64,000 nucleotides of DNA from Nonomuraea polychroma (lineage in GTDB: Bacteria > Actinomycetota > Actinomycetes > Streptosporangiales > Streptosporangiaceae), in the NCBI RefSeq assembly GCF_004011505.1, contig NZ_SAUN01000001.1, positions 7,157,501-7,221,500 on the forward strand, written 5' to 3'. Under the pieces are notes generated by a model. That model made no database searches and had not been told where the DNA came from. It saw nothing but the letters and a program-made list of their open reading frames with translations. Positions 42,171-50,266 of this stretch are shown piece by piece. The first letter of the stretch is position 1. Every line of letters begins with the position of its first letter. A program made the translations under genes and the position numbers.

Positions 42171-43232
42171 ATGAAGAACAAGTGGCTGCAGATCGCCCTG
42201 TCCGTGCTGTCGCTCGGACTGGCCGTGCTGCTCGTGGTCTATTTGCCGCAGATCGTGCGCGCCCTCACCGGCAAGCCGGTCTCCTGGGCGGAGATCGGCG
42301 CCGTCTTCGGCACGCTCACCGCGGGCGAGATCGCGCTGATGACCGCGCTGTGGCTGCTCAGCCTGTTGTCCTACACGTTCGTGCTGACCAACTCGCTGCC
42401 CGGGCTCAGCAACCTGCAGGGCCTGACGCTCAACGCGGCCGGCAGCGCGGTGAGCAACCTGCTGCCGTTCGGCGGGGCGGTGGGGGTGGCGCTGTCGTTC
42501 GCGATGACCAGGGGCTGGGGTTTCCCCAACCGTTCGATCGTGGTCATGACGCTGGTCAGCGGCATCTGGAACACGTTGTTCAGATTCGTCCTGCCCGCCG
42601 TCGGCATCATCGCGTTGCTGATCGCGGGCGAGGTGCCCAACGGGACGGTCGCCAAGGCGGGCTGGACGGGCTCGATCTCCATCTTGGTGTTGTGCGCGGT
42701 CGTGGCCGCCGCGCTCTACTGGCAGCGTGCCGCGGACCTGCTCGGCAGTGCGCTCCACGGCCTCACCCGGCTGCTGCGCCTGAGGATCGACGCCTCCCAG
42801 GCCTTCCACCGGTTGCGTGCCGACACCGCGGGGGTCGTCAGGACGCGGTGGCCGGGGTTGTCGCTCGGCATGGTCTTCTTCCTCGGCTTCCAGTGGGCGA
42901 TCATGGCGGCCTGCATGCACGCCACGGGCGCCTGGCCGGGGCTGGCCCAGTCGATCGCGGTCTTCGCCCTGTCGCGGGTGCTCACCAGCGCCGTGATCAC
43001 GCCCAGCGGGGCCGGGATCATGGAGAGCGGAGTGGTGATCCTGCTCACTACCGCCTTCGCCGTGCCGGCCGCTCCGGCGACCGCGACCGCACTGCTTTTC
43101 GGCTTCTGGACTTACACTATCGAGATCCCGTTCGGCGGCCTGGCACTGGGCGCATGGGCGCTGCTGCGCAGGCGCAACGGCCGGAACGCCGGCACGGAGT
43201 CCCCGTCCACGATCTCGAAGGCCCCCCAGTGA
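42171..43232 (+). CDS. YbhN/AglD-type membrane protein (LPG synthase TM-like)
   Basis: 353 aa from ATG 42171; an in-frame GTG at 42108 inside the PIG-L gene is an alternative. Eight or so helices. AAGSAVSNLLPFGGAVGVALSFAMTRGWGF and LTSAVITPSGAGIMESGVVILL are the two conserved signatures of the UPF0104/AglD family, related to the flippase domain of MprF. It probably moves or anchors a lipid-linked intermediate, consistent with the two carbohydrate enzymes before it. Confidence 0.85.
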   Translation: MKNKWLQIALSVLSLGLAVLLVVYLPQIVRALTGKPVSWAEIGAVFGTLTAGEIALMTALWLLSLLSYTFVLTNSLPGLSNLQGLTLNAAGSAVSNLLPFGGAVGVALSFAMTRGWGFPNRSIVVMTLVSGIWNTLFRFVLPAVGIIALLIAGEVPNGTVAKAGWTGSISILVLCAVVAAALYWQRAADLLGSALHGLTRLLRLRIDASQAFHRLRADTAGVVRTRWPGLSLGMVFFLGFQWAIMAACMHATGAWPGLAQSIAVFALSRVLTSAVITPSGAGIMESGVVILLTTAFAVPAAPATATALLFGFWTYTIEIPFGGLALGAWALLRRRNGRNAGTESPSTISKAPQ

Positions 43233-43310
43233 CAATCCCAAACCCATCGCGTGCTAATCAACCACGCCCCTTGTGCGTGATTCGTAGGCCCGCATAGCGT
43301 GGCGGCTGAC

Positions 43311-46300
43311 ATGGTGGCGTTCCGAGTTCTGGGGCCAGTCGAGGCGTACGAACACGACGACGAACTCGACCTCGGCGGGTTGCGGCAGCGGGCCGTCCTC
43401 GCCCGACTCCTCGTGGCCAGGGGTCAGGTCGTGCCGGTTGACACGCTTCTTTACGATCTGTGGGACGACGACGCGGCCAAGGGCGCGCAGTCGGGCCTGC
43501 AGGTCTACATCTCGCGCCTGCGCCGGGTGCTGGAGCCCGGCCGCCCGCGCGGCGGGCCCAACCGCTTACTGGTGACGGTCGCGTCCGGCTACGCGCTGCG
43601 CGTGGCCGCCGACCAGGTCGACGCGCTCAGGTTCGAGCAGCTCGTCCGGGCGGCGGGCGAGCACCTGGAGGAGGGCGACCCGCAGTCGGCCCGCGGTCGC
43701 CTGGAGAAGGCGCTGGGCCTGTGGCGCGGCACCCCCTACTCCGACTTCGCCGACCAGCAGTGGGCCGAGGCCGAGGTCAACCGGCTGACCGAGCTGCGCC
43801 TGGTCTCGCGCGAGCGGCACGCCGACACCGGGCTGCGGCTGGGCCTGCACGCCGAGACCGTGCCCGACCTGGAGGCGCTCACCACCCAGCATCCGCTGCG
43901 CGAGGAGGGCTGGCGGCTGCTGGCGCTCGGGCTCTACCGGTGCGGCCGGCAGGGCGACGCGCTGGCGGCGCTCCGCAGAGCCAGGAACATCCTGGCCGAC
44001 GAGCTCGGCATCGACCCGGGACCGGCGCTGCGCAAGCTGGAGTCCGACATCCTGGCCCAGTCGCCGGAGCTCGAGCTGGCCATGCCCGCGCGGCCCTCGA
44101 GGCCGGCGCCGGCGACCACCGACACCTGGCCGCCGCGTCCCGCCACCCCCGTCGAGCCGCCGCCGCTGGAGCCGGAGCCGTTCGTGGGCCGCGACGCCGA
44201 GCTGACGAGGCTGACCACGGCGGCCTCGCGGACGGGCAGGTTCCAGGTCGCGATCGTGACCGGGGTCGCGGGCGCGGGCAAGACCACGCTGCTGCGCCAG
44301 CTGGAGGGCAAGCTGGCCGCCGACGGCTGGATCACCTCCTCCGGCGCCTGCCCCGACTCCAGTGCCACCCCGCCGGGGTGGGCATGGGTGGAGATCCTGC
44401 GCACGCTCGTCGGCATGACCGGCGCGGGCGAATACCAGCAGCTGCTCGCGCCGCTGCTGGACGACGCCGTGCCCGATCCCGACGAGGACGAGGTGTCCGG
44501 CGGATTCCGGCTGCACCGCGCGGTCGGCGGCTACCTCGCCGGGGTGGCGCGGCGGGCGCCGGTGCTGGTGACGCTCGAGGACCTGCACTGGGCCGACGAC
44601 CAGACGCTGGCGTTGCTGCGGGCGTTGCCGAGCCTGCTGGCGACCAGCCGGGTGCTGCTCGTGGTGACGTGCAGGGAGAGCGAGCTGGACGACCGCCAGT
44701 CGGACGTGCTGGCCGCGCTGGCCCGGCTCGGACCGGTCCGGGTGGGTCTGTCGGGGCTCGATCCGAAGGCCGTGGCCGAGCTGGTCAGGGCGACGTGCGT
44801 CCGCGAGATCGACGAGGACGCCGTCGAGTCGATCGTCGAGCGCACCGGCGGCAACCCGTTCTTCGTCCGTGAGACCGTGCGCCTGCTGGATGCCGAGGGC
44901 GCGGCCGACCGGGCCAGCGCCACCGAAGTGCTCTCCAAGGTGCCGTCCGGCGTGCGCGACGTGCTGCGGCGGCGCATCTCGCGGCTGCCGTCCGGGCAGC
45001 AGCAGATCCTGCTGCAGGCCGCGGTGATCGGCCGGGACGTCGATCTCGACGTGCTGATCGGCGTGGCGGGCGACGAGGACGCGGTGATCGAGGCGGTCGA
45101 GGCGGCGCTGCTGGCCGGGCTGGTGACCGAGCCGGGTCCGGGGCTGCTCAGGTTCGACCACGACCTGGTGCGCGACACCATCTACTCCGACGCCTCCAGG
45201 CTGCGCCGCACCAGGCTGCACGCGGCCGTGGCCGGCGTGATCGAGCAGCGCGCGCCGTCCGACGTTGCCGCGCTGGCGCACCACTACTACCTCGCCGACG
45301 CGGCGGAGAAGGCGGTCCACTACGCGGGCCTCGCGGCCGAGCAGGCCGAGCGGCGCTTCGCCCACCGCGAGGCGGCCACGTTGTGGGAGCAGGCCATCGC
45401 CGCGTTCGACCGGTCCCGCAACGACGAATCGGGCGAGCAGACGCCGGAACGCGCCAAGGAGCGCCTGCGGCTCATGCTGCGTCAGATCAGGGCGCTGGCG
45501 TTGTGCGGCGACATGACCGCCGCGCGGTTGCTGCGCCGCCAGGCCATGGACGCCGCGCTGCCGCTGGGCGACCTGGAGATCACCGCGAAGGTGGCGGCGT
45601 CGCTGGCCGTGCCGCACAAGGGCATGGCACGCGACTTCACCCGCACCGCGTGGGAGATCGTGGACGTCACCGAGCGGGCGCTCATCGAGCTGCCGGCGGG
45701 CGAGCAGCGGCTGCGGGCCAGCCTGCTGACCACGCTGGCGCTGGAGCTGGAGGGCTCCTCCTCGCCGGAGCGCGGGCGGCAGGCGTCGCTGGAGGCGCTG
45801 GAGCTGGCCCGGCAGAGCGGCGACCCGGCGCTGATCGCGGCGGCGCTGAGCGGGCGGCTGCGGCAGTCGTACGACATTCCGGCCGTGGACACGAGGGAGA
45901 GCATCGGCAGGGAGCTGCTGGAGGTCGCCCAGCGCTCGGGGCAGATGGCCACGCAGGCGCTGGCGCACCTGGTGCTGCTGGAGTGCGCGGCGGCCAGGGG
46001 CGAGTTCACGGTGGCCGACGAGCACGCGGCCGCGGCCGACCAGCTGGCCAGGCAGTACGACCTGTCGGCCCCGGCCGCGGTCGTGGTCTGGTACGGCGGC
46101 ATGCGGCTCATGATCACCGGCGACTACGCGGGCGCCGAGCGGGCCTACCGGGAGGCGGCCAGGATGACCGCGCGGGCGGGCATGCTCGAAGGCCGCCAGG
46201 ACCTGCCGTTGATCACGACGTTCTGCCTGCACCTGGTGGACGGCCGGGCCGCGGAGACGGTCGACCTGCTTGCCGAGGCCCACCACCGCGGCGCCAAGTG

Positions 46301-46706
46301 GACGCTCGACGCCTACGCGCTGGCCCTGGCCTCGGCCGGGCACGTCAACGACGCCAAGGCGGTGGCCGCCACCCGGCCGCCGGTGCGCCCGGACTTCCTC
46401 TATGAGCTGGCGATGACCTGGCGGGCGCTGGCCGGCATGCTGCTGGACGACCGGGAGCGGATGGTCGACTGCTACGACAAGCTCAAGCCGTTCGCCGACC
46501 GGGTGGCCGGCGCGGGCACCGGCGTGGTGGCGCTGTGGCCGGTCGCGCTGACGCTCGGGGACCTGGCCATCCGCCTGGGACAACCCGACGCGGCACGCGA
46601 CCACTACACGAAGGCCCTGGAGGTGGCCGAGCGGGTGGGCGTGCCGCGCTGGGTGGAAGCCGCGCGGCGATCGGTTAGCAGCTCACCTGGAAACGGTCGC
46701 TCGTGA
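43311..46706 (+). CDS. SARP-type regulator with ATPase and TPR domains
   Basis: 1131 aa from ATG 43311. Order: OmpR-like DNA-binding domain (residues 1-95, FRVLGPVEAYEHDDELDLGG), BTAD domain (about 100-250, ending GIDPGPALRKLE), a proline-rich linker, AAA ATPase with Walker A GVAGAGKTTLL (about 318-328) and EDLHWADDQTL, then TPR-like helices to the end. This AfsR/SARP-LAL hybrid class controls specialised metabolism and differentiation. Codon 86 is TTA (43566-43568), the codon used for bldA control in Streptomyces. Its 3' end overlaps the convergent secreted-protein gene by 32 bases. Confidence 0.93.
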   Translation: MVAFRVLGPVEAYEHDDELDLGGLRQRAVLARLLVARGQVVPVDTLLYDLWDDDAAKGAQSGLQVYISRLRRVLEPGRPRGGPNRLLVTVASGYALRVAADQVDALRFEQLVRAAGEHLEEGDPQSARGRLEKALGLWRGTPYSDFADQQWAEAEVNRLTELRLVSRERHADTGLRLGLHAETVPDLEALTTQHPLREEGWRLLALGLYRCGRQGDALAALRRARNILADELGIDPGPALRKLESDILAQSPELELAMPARPSRPAPATTDTWPPRPATPVEPPPLEPEPFVGRDAELTRLTTAASRTGRFQVAIVTGVAGAGKTTLLRQLEGKLAADGWITSSGACPDSSATPPGWAWVEILRTLVGMTGAGEYQQLLAPLLDDAVPDPDEDEVSGGFRLHRAVGGYLAGVARRAPVLVTLEDLHWADDQTLALLRALPSLLATSRVLLVVTCRESELDDRQSDVLAALARLGPVRVGLSGLDPKAVAELVRATCVREIDEDAVESIVERTGGNPFFVRETVRLLDAEGAADRASATEVLSKVPSGVRDVLRRRISRLPSGQQQILLQAAVIGRDVDLDVLIGVAGDEDAVIEAVEAALLAGLVTEPGPGLLRFDHDLVRDTIYSDASRLRRTRLHAAVAGVIEQRAPSDVAALAHHYYLADAAEKAVHYAGLAAEQAERRFAHREAATLWEQAIAAFDRSRNDESGEQTPERAKERLRLMLRQIRALALCGDMTAARLLRRQAMDAALPLGDLEITAKVAASLAVPHKGMARDFTRTAWEIVDVTERALIELPAGEQRLRASLLTTLALELEGSSSPERGRQASLEALELARQSGDPALIAAALSGRLRQSYDIPAVDTRESIGRELLEVAQRSGQMATQALAHLVLLECAAARGEFTVADEHAAAADQLARQYDLSAPAAVVVWYGGMRLMITGDYAGAERAYREAARMTARAGMLEGRQDLPLITTFCLHLVDGRAAETVDLLAEAHHRGAKWTLDAYALALASAGHVNDAKAVAATRPPVRPDFLYELAMTWRALAGMLLDDRERMVDCYDKLKPFADRVAGAGTGVVALWPVALTLGDLAIRLGQPDAARDHYTKALEVAERVGVPRWVEAARRSVSSSPGNGRS

Positions 46707-47181
46707 TGTTCTTGGCGCCCTCGACGGCCAGCTCGACTCGATACCAGCCGGGGTTGCGGGTGATCCGGGGGCGCCATTCGACGGTCTGGGCGGCGCTCGC
46801 GAAGCCGTCGTAGTCGACGAAGTAGGTGCGCCAGCTCTTGGTGGCGGGGCTCCAGCGGGCCAGCCGCCAGCCGTACGCCACGCCGTGGGCGGGGTCGGGG
46901 TTGACCACCAAGCTGCGGGCGACGTAGGACTTGACGCACCCGGCGCCGCCGTCGGCCAGGACGCTCACGGTCACTTTGCCGGCCTGGGCGGGCAGTTGCT
47001 CCGTGATGGGCACTTCCTGGGCCGACAGGGTGACGGTCGTGGCGGGTTCGGGGGTGGAGCTGGCGCTACTGTAGGCGGAGAAGCCGACGTACGCGCTGGT
47101 GAAAGCAAGGGCGGCCACGAACAGCTTGGCCGTGTTCGCGGTGCCACTGGCCAGGACGGCCGCGTTTCTCGTCGTCGACAT
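46675..47181 (-). CDS. exported or membrane-anchored protein, unknown function
   Basis: 168 aa from ATG 47181 (AGAGGAG at eight bases). Hydrophobic segment at about residues 18-38 (AKLFVAALAFTSAYVGFSAYS) without a clear cleavage site, so a membrane-anchored beta domain is likely. The outer part has two cysteines (GAGCVKSYVA and the C-terminal FQVSC) and many strands (KVTVSVLADGG, RITRNPGWYRVELAVEG). The gene begins near a pair of inverted arms GGTTGCA/TGCAACC (47247-47253, 47270-47276). Confidence 0.72.
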   Translation of the reverse strand: MSTTRNAAVLASGTANTAKLFVAALAFTSAYVGFSAYSSASSTPEPATTVTLSAQEVPITEQLPAQAGKVTVSVLADGGAGCVKSYVARSLVVNPDPAHGVAYGWRLARWSPATKSWRTYFVDYDGFASAAQTVEWRPRITRNPGWYRVELAVEGAKNITSDRFQVSC

Positions 47182-47304
47182 CGTCAACACTCCTCTTTGG
47201 CTCACCCCTAGAGTGGAGTTGGGTGGTTGAGTGCTGGTTGTCGGCTGGTTGCACCTTTCACGGAGGGCTTGCAACCCGGTATGGCAATCACTTGCACCTT
47301 GAAC

Positions 47305-47323
47305 TAAGGTAAGGCTGACCTAA
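47305..47323 (+). promoter_or_regulatory. iron box (IdeR/DmdR-type operator)
   Basis: TAAGGTAAGGCTGACCTAA matches the DtxR/IdeR consensus TTAGGTTAGGCTAACCTAA at 16 of 19 positions by eye. It lies about 20 bases ahead of the DedA-like gene's start, overlapping its probable -10/-35 region (TTGAAC at 47299). In actinomycetes such sites are bound by the Fe(II)-loaded repressor IdeR/DmdR1. Confidence 0.7.
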
Positions 47324-47343
47324 GGCATCAGGAGGGCGGGCCA

Positions 47344-47853
47344 ATGGACGACTTCGCCAAGCCGTTCTGGCTGGGCCTGCCTTACTGGCTGGTGGGCGCC
47401 ATCCTGATCCTCGCCCTGTTCGGGGCGTTCCAGGTCTACTACTGGGTCGGGCGCAAGCTGGGCGAGAAGCTGTACGAGTCGCGTATCGGGGTCAAGCTGG
47501 GCCGCGAGCGGATCGCCAAGATCGAGCACGTCGTCGAGAAGTGGGGCGCGCTGGCCGTCTACGGGTGCTTCTGGGTGCCCATGCTGCGGCACACGCTTCC
47601 GTGGGTGGCGGGCGCGTTGCGGGTGTCCTATCCCTGGTACGTCGTCGCCAGCGCGCTGGGCTGCCTGACCTGGGCGCCCATGTGGTGGTTCGGCATGACC
47701 GCGATCGTGTGGGGCTGGCTGGAGCTGGCCGCGCGTTCGCCCCTCACGGCGGCCATCGTCGCCGTGCTGGCCGTCGCGGGCCTTGCCTTGCTCATGGTGC
47801 GGCGGCGCAGGAGGAAGCAGCGCACCGCGGACGAGCAGCTCCTGGTGTCATAG
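47344..47853 (+). CDS. DedA-like (VTT domain) membrane protein
   Basis: 169 aa with about four hydrophobic stretches. The VTT/DedA signature is visible as WVGRKLGEKLYES and FWVPMLRHTLPWVAGALRVSYPWYVVASALG, including the conserved R-H-T-x-P-x-x-AG pattern. DedA proteins are lipid scramblases/transporters (undecaprenyl phosphate or phosphatidylethanolamine). SD AGGAGGGC is close to the ATG. An iron box upstream predicts repression in high iron, unusual for this family. Confidence 0.82.
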   Translation: MDDFAKPFWLGLPYWLVGAILILALFGAFQVYYWVGRKLGEKLYESRIGVKLGRERIAKIEHVVEKWGALAVYGCFWVPMLRHTLPWVAGALRVSYPWYVVASALGCLTWAPMWWFGMTAIVWGWLELAARSPLTAAIVAVLAVAGLALLMVRRRRRKQRTADEQLLVS

Positions 47854-48039
47854 TTCCTGTCCACTGGGGTCCTCGATGACGGCGTCCACGGCGTTCCTGC
47901 GTACCGTCTCGATGCCGTTCACGCAGGCGACCTTGGTCGGATAGCCCTCACCGACCGCCAGCGTCTGCCCGTTGTTCGCGACGAGCGCGAAGCGGAAGCC
48001 GCCCTGCCCGTCCTCGCTGATGACGAACCTCCCCGCCAC
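47848..48039 (-). CDS. DUF1508 (YegP-type) small protein
   Basis: 63 aa. One copy of the DUF1508 motif: FVISEDGQGGFRFALVANNGQTLAVGEGYPTKVACVNGIETVRRNA. Family members such as YegP usually carry two copies; this single-copy form may dimerise. It meets the DedA gene tail to tail with a 6-base overlap. Function unknown. Confidence 0.85.
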   Translation of the reverse strand: MAGRFVISEDGQGGFRFALVANNGQTLAVGEGYPTKVACVNGIETVRRNAVDAVIEDPSGQEL

Positions 48040-48138
48040 GGTGGCCGCCTCCCCTCGTTCGATCTAACCTTCGTTTACCCCGCGCTGATGCGGCTTTATG
48101 GCGCTACTTCGCAAACGAACTGTTGATCTCCTGCCAAC

Positions 48139-48984
48139 ATGTTTGGCATGCGTATTGCGGGATTGATCAGCTCTGCCGTGCTCGCGGTGGTTCTGGGGGT
48201 GTCCTCCCCCGCCGCCGCGGCCGAGGCGCCCCCGGTGCACGCCGCGTCGGCGTACGTCGTCGACTCGACCGGAACGATCCACTTCGGCAAGCGGGAGACA
48301 CGGCGCGTCCCGGTGGCCAGCCTCGTCAAGGTCATGACCGCGTACGTGGTGCTCCGCGAGGCGCGGCTGAGCGACACGATCACGATCAGCGCGACCGACG
48401 TGAGGTACGCCGCCCGCGGCGGCGCCGCCACGGCGGGGCTGAAGAAGGGCGAGACCCTCACGGTCAGGGACCTGCTGTACGGGCTCATGCTGCCCTCGGG
48501 CGCCGACGCGGCCAACGCCCTGGCCCGCCGCTACGGCCCGGGCAAGACGGCCTTCGTCGCCAAGATGAACGACACCGCCCGCGCTCTCGGCCTGACCGAC
48601 ACCCGCTACACCAACGCCGACGGCATGCCCACGCCCAGCAACGGCGGCTACTCGACGGCGGTCGACCAGGCCAAGCTGGCGCAGCACGCGCTGGCGAGCA
48701 GCACGTTCAGGACCGTGGTCGGCAAGCAGGTGCACACGGTGGCCAAGACCTCGCTGCACCCGGCGCACACGTGGCGCAACTCCAACAAGCTGCTGTCGCG
48801 GGCGGACGGGGTGCTGGGGGTGAAGACCGGGTACACGAACGCGGCCGGGTACTGCCTGTTGTTCGCGGGCGAACGCAGCGGCCGGCAGGTGGTGGGCGTG
48901 TTGCTGGACGATGCGAACGAACGCCGCTTCAGCACGGCCGAGCAACTCCTGGACTACGCCGGGGAGCAGATCGCCGCCGGCTAG
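48139..48984 (+). CDS. D-alanyl-D-alanine carboxypeptidase (S11)
   Basis: 281 aa with a Sec signal (about residues 1-27, cut after AAA). Penicillin-binding motifs: SxxK in ASLVKVMTAY, SxN-type in LPSGADAANALA, and GVKTGYT (KTG). It trims the terminal D-Ala from peptidoglycan pentapeptides in the cell wall. Lacks the long C-terminal anchor of E. coli DacA, so it is probably secreted or wall-bound. ATG at 48148 is an equally good start. A hairpin follows at 49020-49045. Confidence 0.92.
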   Translation: MFGMRIAGLISSAVLAVVLGVSSPAAAAEAPPVHAASAYVVDSTGTIHFGKRETRRVPVASLVKVMTAYVVLREARLSDTITISATDVRYAARGGAATAGLKKGETLTVRDLLYGLMLPSGADAANALARRYGPGKTAFVAKMNDTARALGLTDTRYTNADGMPTPSNGGYSTAVDQAKLAQHALASSTFRTVVGKQVHTVAKTSLHPAHTWRNSNKLLSRADGVLGVKTGYTNAAGYCLLFAGERSGRQVVGVLLDDANERRFSTAEQLLDYAGEQIAAG

Positions 48985-49019
48985 CTCGTGTCCGCACGTT
49001 ACCGACCGGCGTGTTCACT

Positions 49020-49045
49020 CCGTCACCGCCGCACTTCGGTGACGG
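49020..49045 (+). terminator. hairpin downstream of the carboxypeptidase
   Basis: CCGTCACCG / CGGTGACGG, nine perfect pairs with an 8-base loop, 35 bases after the stop. Its right arm abuts the tandem repeat array. No T tract. Confidence 0.6.
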
Positions 49046-49245
49046 TCCCTTCGAGGGGTAAAGGGACGTGGGAGCGGCGGTCCCTTCGAGGGGGTAAAGG
49101 GACGTGGGTCGCGGCGGCCCCTTCGAGGGATGAAGCGACGTAGGGCGCGGCGGCCCCTTCGAGGGATGAAGCGACGTAGGGCGCGGCGGCCCCTTCGAGG
49201 GATGAAGCGACGTAGGGCGCGGCGGTCCCTTCGAGGGGCGTGGGT
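49044..49245. repeat. tandem array of six roughly 36-bp units with internal hairpins
   Basis: Units begin at 49044, 49079, 49116, 49152, 49188 and 49224 (GG then TCCCTTCGAGG or CCCCTTCGAGG). Units 3-5 are identical to each other. Each holds CCCTTCGAGGG, able to fold as a small stem. Units 1-2 also contain GTCCCTT...AAGGGAC arms, replaced in units 3-5 by GATGAAGCGACG. The array fills most of the 400-base gap between the carboxypeptidase and the convergent secreted-protein gene. No coding gene is supported in it. Confidence 0.85.
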
Positions 49246-49390
49246 GGCGGTGGCGCCGGTGTCGGGTGATCCATGGCGGCCGGGCTGCGACGAAGCGGCA
49301 TACGCGGACACGGGTCGGCCCCGTTGGAGAGAGGACGGGGTCCTGGGGAGAGGGCGGAGACCCGGCTGGAGGGGGCTGAGGCCGGCGAAG

Positions 49391-49969
49391 CTAGCCGAGG
49401 GTCAGGTGGCCCGCGCCGGGCAGGCGTTGCATGCCCTGCGTGGCGCAGCTGAGCAGGCTCGTGCCGGGTGTGATGTCGCCGCGGGTCTGCTCACCCTTGA
49501 GCGGTCCCGACGTGACGGCACCAGCGAGGAGGGTGTCGGCCGGACGCTGGGTGGCGAGGTGATCGCCCCGGCTGCGGAGCGTCGAGGTGCCCACGGGGCG
49601 GCCGTCCCAGCCGAACCACGTGATGACGGCGCGGCCGCGGACGCGGTGCGCGCTCGTGCACGAGAGCTCCGCCGTGGCCCGCAGGGCGACCCAGCCGGAG
49701 CGCAGGCCGGGCGCCGAGCCGTCCGGCGACGTGCAGCCGGTGAGCTGGAGGTGACCCCGGACCGCGACGTGCCGGGGCGTGAGCCCCACCCACGGGTCGA
49801 AGGCCAGCGGCCGGCCGGGCGGTGTGGAGACGGCGCAGACCAGAGCGGCCGGCGAGGCCGCGCCGGGACTTCGGGGACCACCCGCCCACGGCGGACTCAG
49901 CGAGTGCGCCGCATCGGCGCTCAGCGGGCCGGCCGCGGCTGCGACGGCGATGATCCAGGCCAGGTTCAC
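49391..49969 (-). CDS. secreted protein, unknown function
   Basis: 192 aa. GTG start at 49969 with AGGAGGGG six bases upstream; signal peptide VNLAWIIAVAAAAGPLSADA. Mature domain with four cysteines (ALVCAVS, LTGCTSPDG, ELSCTSAHR, LLSCATQ) and beta-type strands (RGRAVITWFGWDGRPVGTSTL), which looks like a small disulfide-bonded immunoglobulin-like domain of a type common in actinomycete secretomes. Not recognised as an enzyme. Confidence 0.7.
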   Translation of the reverse strand: MNLAWIIAVAAAAGPLSADAAHSLSPPWAGGPRSPGAASPAALVCAVSTPPGRPLAFDPWVGLTPRHVAVRGHLQLTGCTSPDGSAPGLRSGWVALRATAELSCTSAHRVRGRAVITWFGWDGRPVGTSTLRSRGDHLATQRPADTLLAGAVTSGPLKGEQTRGDITPGTSLLSCATQGMQRLPGAGHLTLG

Positions 49970-50011
49970 GGACCCCTCCTCTAAGTAATCGGTCCGTCAC
50001 ATTCTGCAGCA

Positions 50012-50191
50012 TCATGCCGTGCGGCATGCCGGATCGAGGCGGTCGGCCGTCCATCTGAGCGAATGCGCCAGCCGCACGCGAACGCGACTCCGGTCCTGAG
50101 ACGGCCTTCGCGGCGCGCCCGGCAGCGCTTCGCCCAGCGACTCCCGGTATCCCATCGCCGTCCGGTGCGCGAGGACTTGCATGGCGTCCAT
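50012..50191 (-). CDS. small protein, 59 aa
   Basis: ATG at 50191 with a perfect AAGGAGGA ribosome site six bases upstream; TGA at 50012-50014. The product starts MDAMQVLAHRTAMGYRESLGEALPGAPRRP and ends in a basic amphipathic part (RVRVRLAHSLRWTADRLDP). It is soluble and Arg-rich. The excellent SD and the double palindrome right ahead of it argue that it is expressed and controlled by the divergent LacI-type regulator. Function unknown. Confidence 0.65.
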   Translation of the reverse strand: MDAMQVLAHRTAMGYRESLGEALPGAPRRPSQDRSRVRVRLAHSLRWTADRLDPACRTA

Positions 50192-50201
50192 GAGCTTCCT
50201 C

Positions 50202-50231
50202 CTTAATCAATTAAGACCTTAATTGATTAAG
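50202..50231. promoter_or_regulatory. double palindromic operator
   Basis: CTTAATCAATTAAG (50202-50215) and CTTAATTGATTAAG (50218-50231) are two CTTAAT-N2-ATTAAG palindromes separated by two bases. Together they make a perfect inverted repeat with 13-base arms. The AT-richness stands out in this genome. It sits between the SD of the 59-aa gene and the LacI gene (36 bases upstream of its start). Confidence 0.75.
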
Positions 50232-50266
50232 AACAGATCAGCAAGGTCCTTCGGTACGGTTGGACG

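Noticed and set aside
43566..46604. Long minus-strand frame opposite the SARP regulator
   Set aside because: Antisense shadow of a real coding gene with strong domain matches on the plus strand.
49044..49245. CRISPR array
   Set aside because: Units are contiguous with no unique spacers, and no cas gene is present.
49015..49311. Proline/arginine repeat protein encoded by the 36-bp array
   Set aside because: The frame is open only because the unit length is divisible by three and GC-rich; the 35- and 37-base intervals between early units break the periodicity, and no ribosome site or homologous domain is seen.
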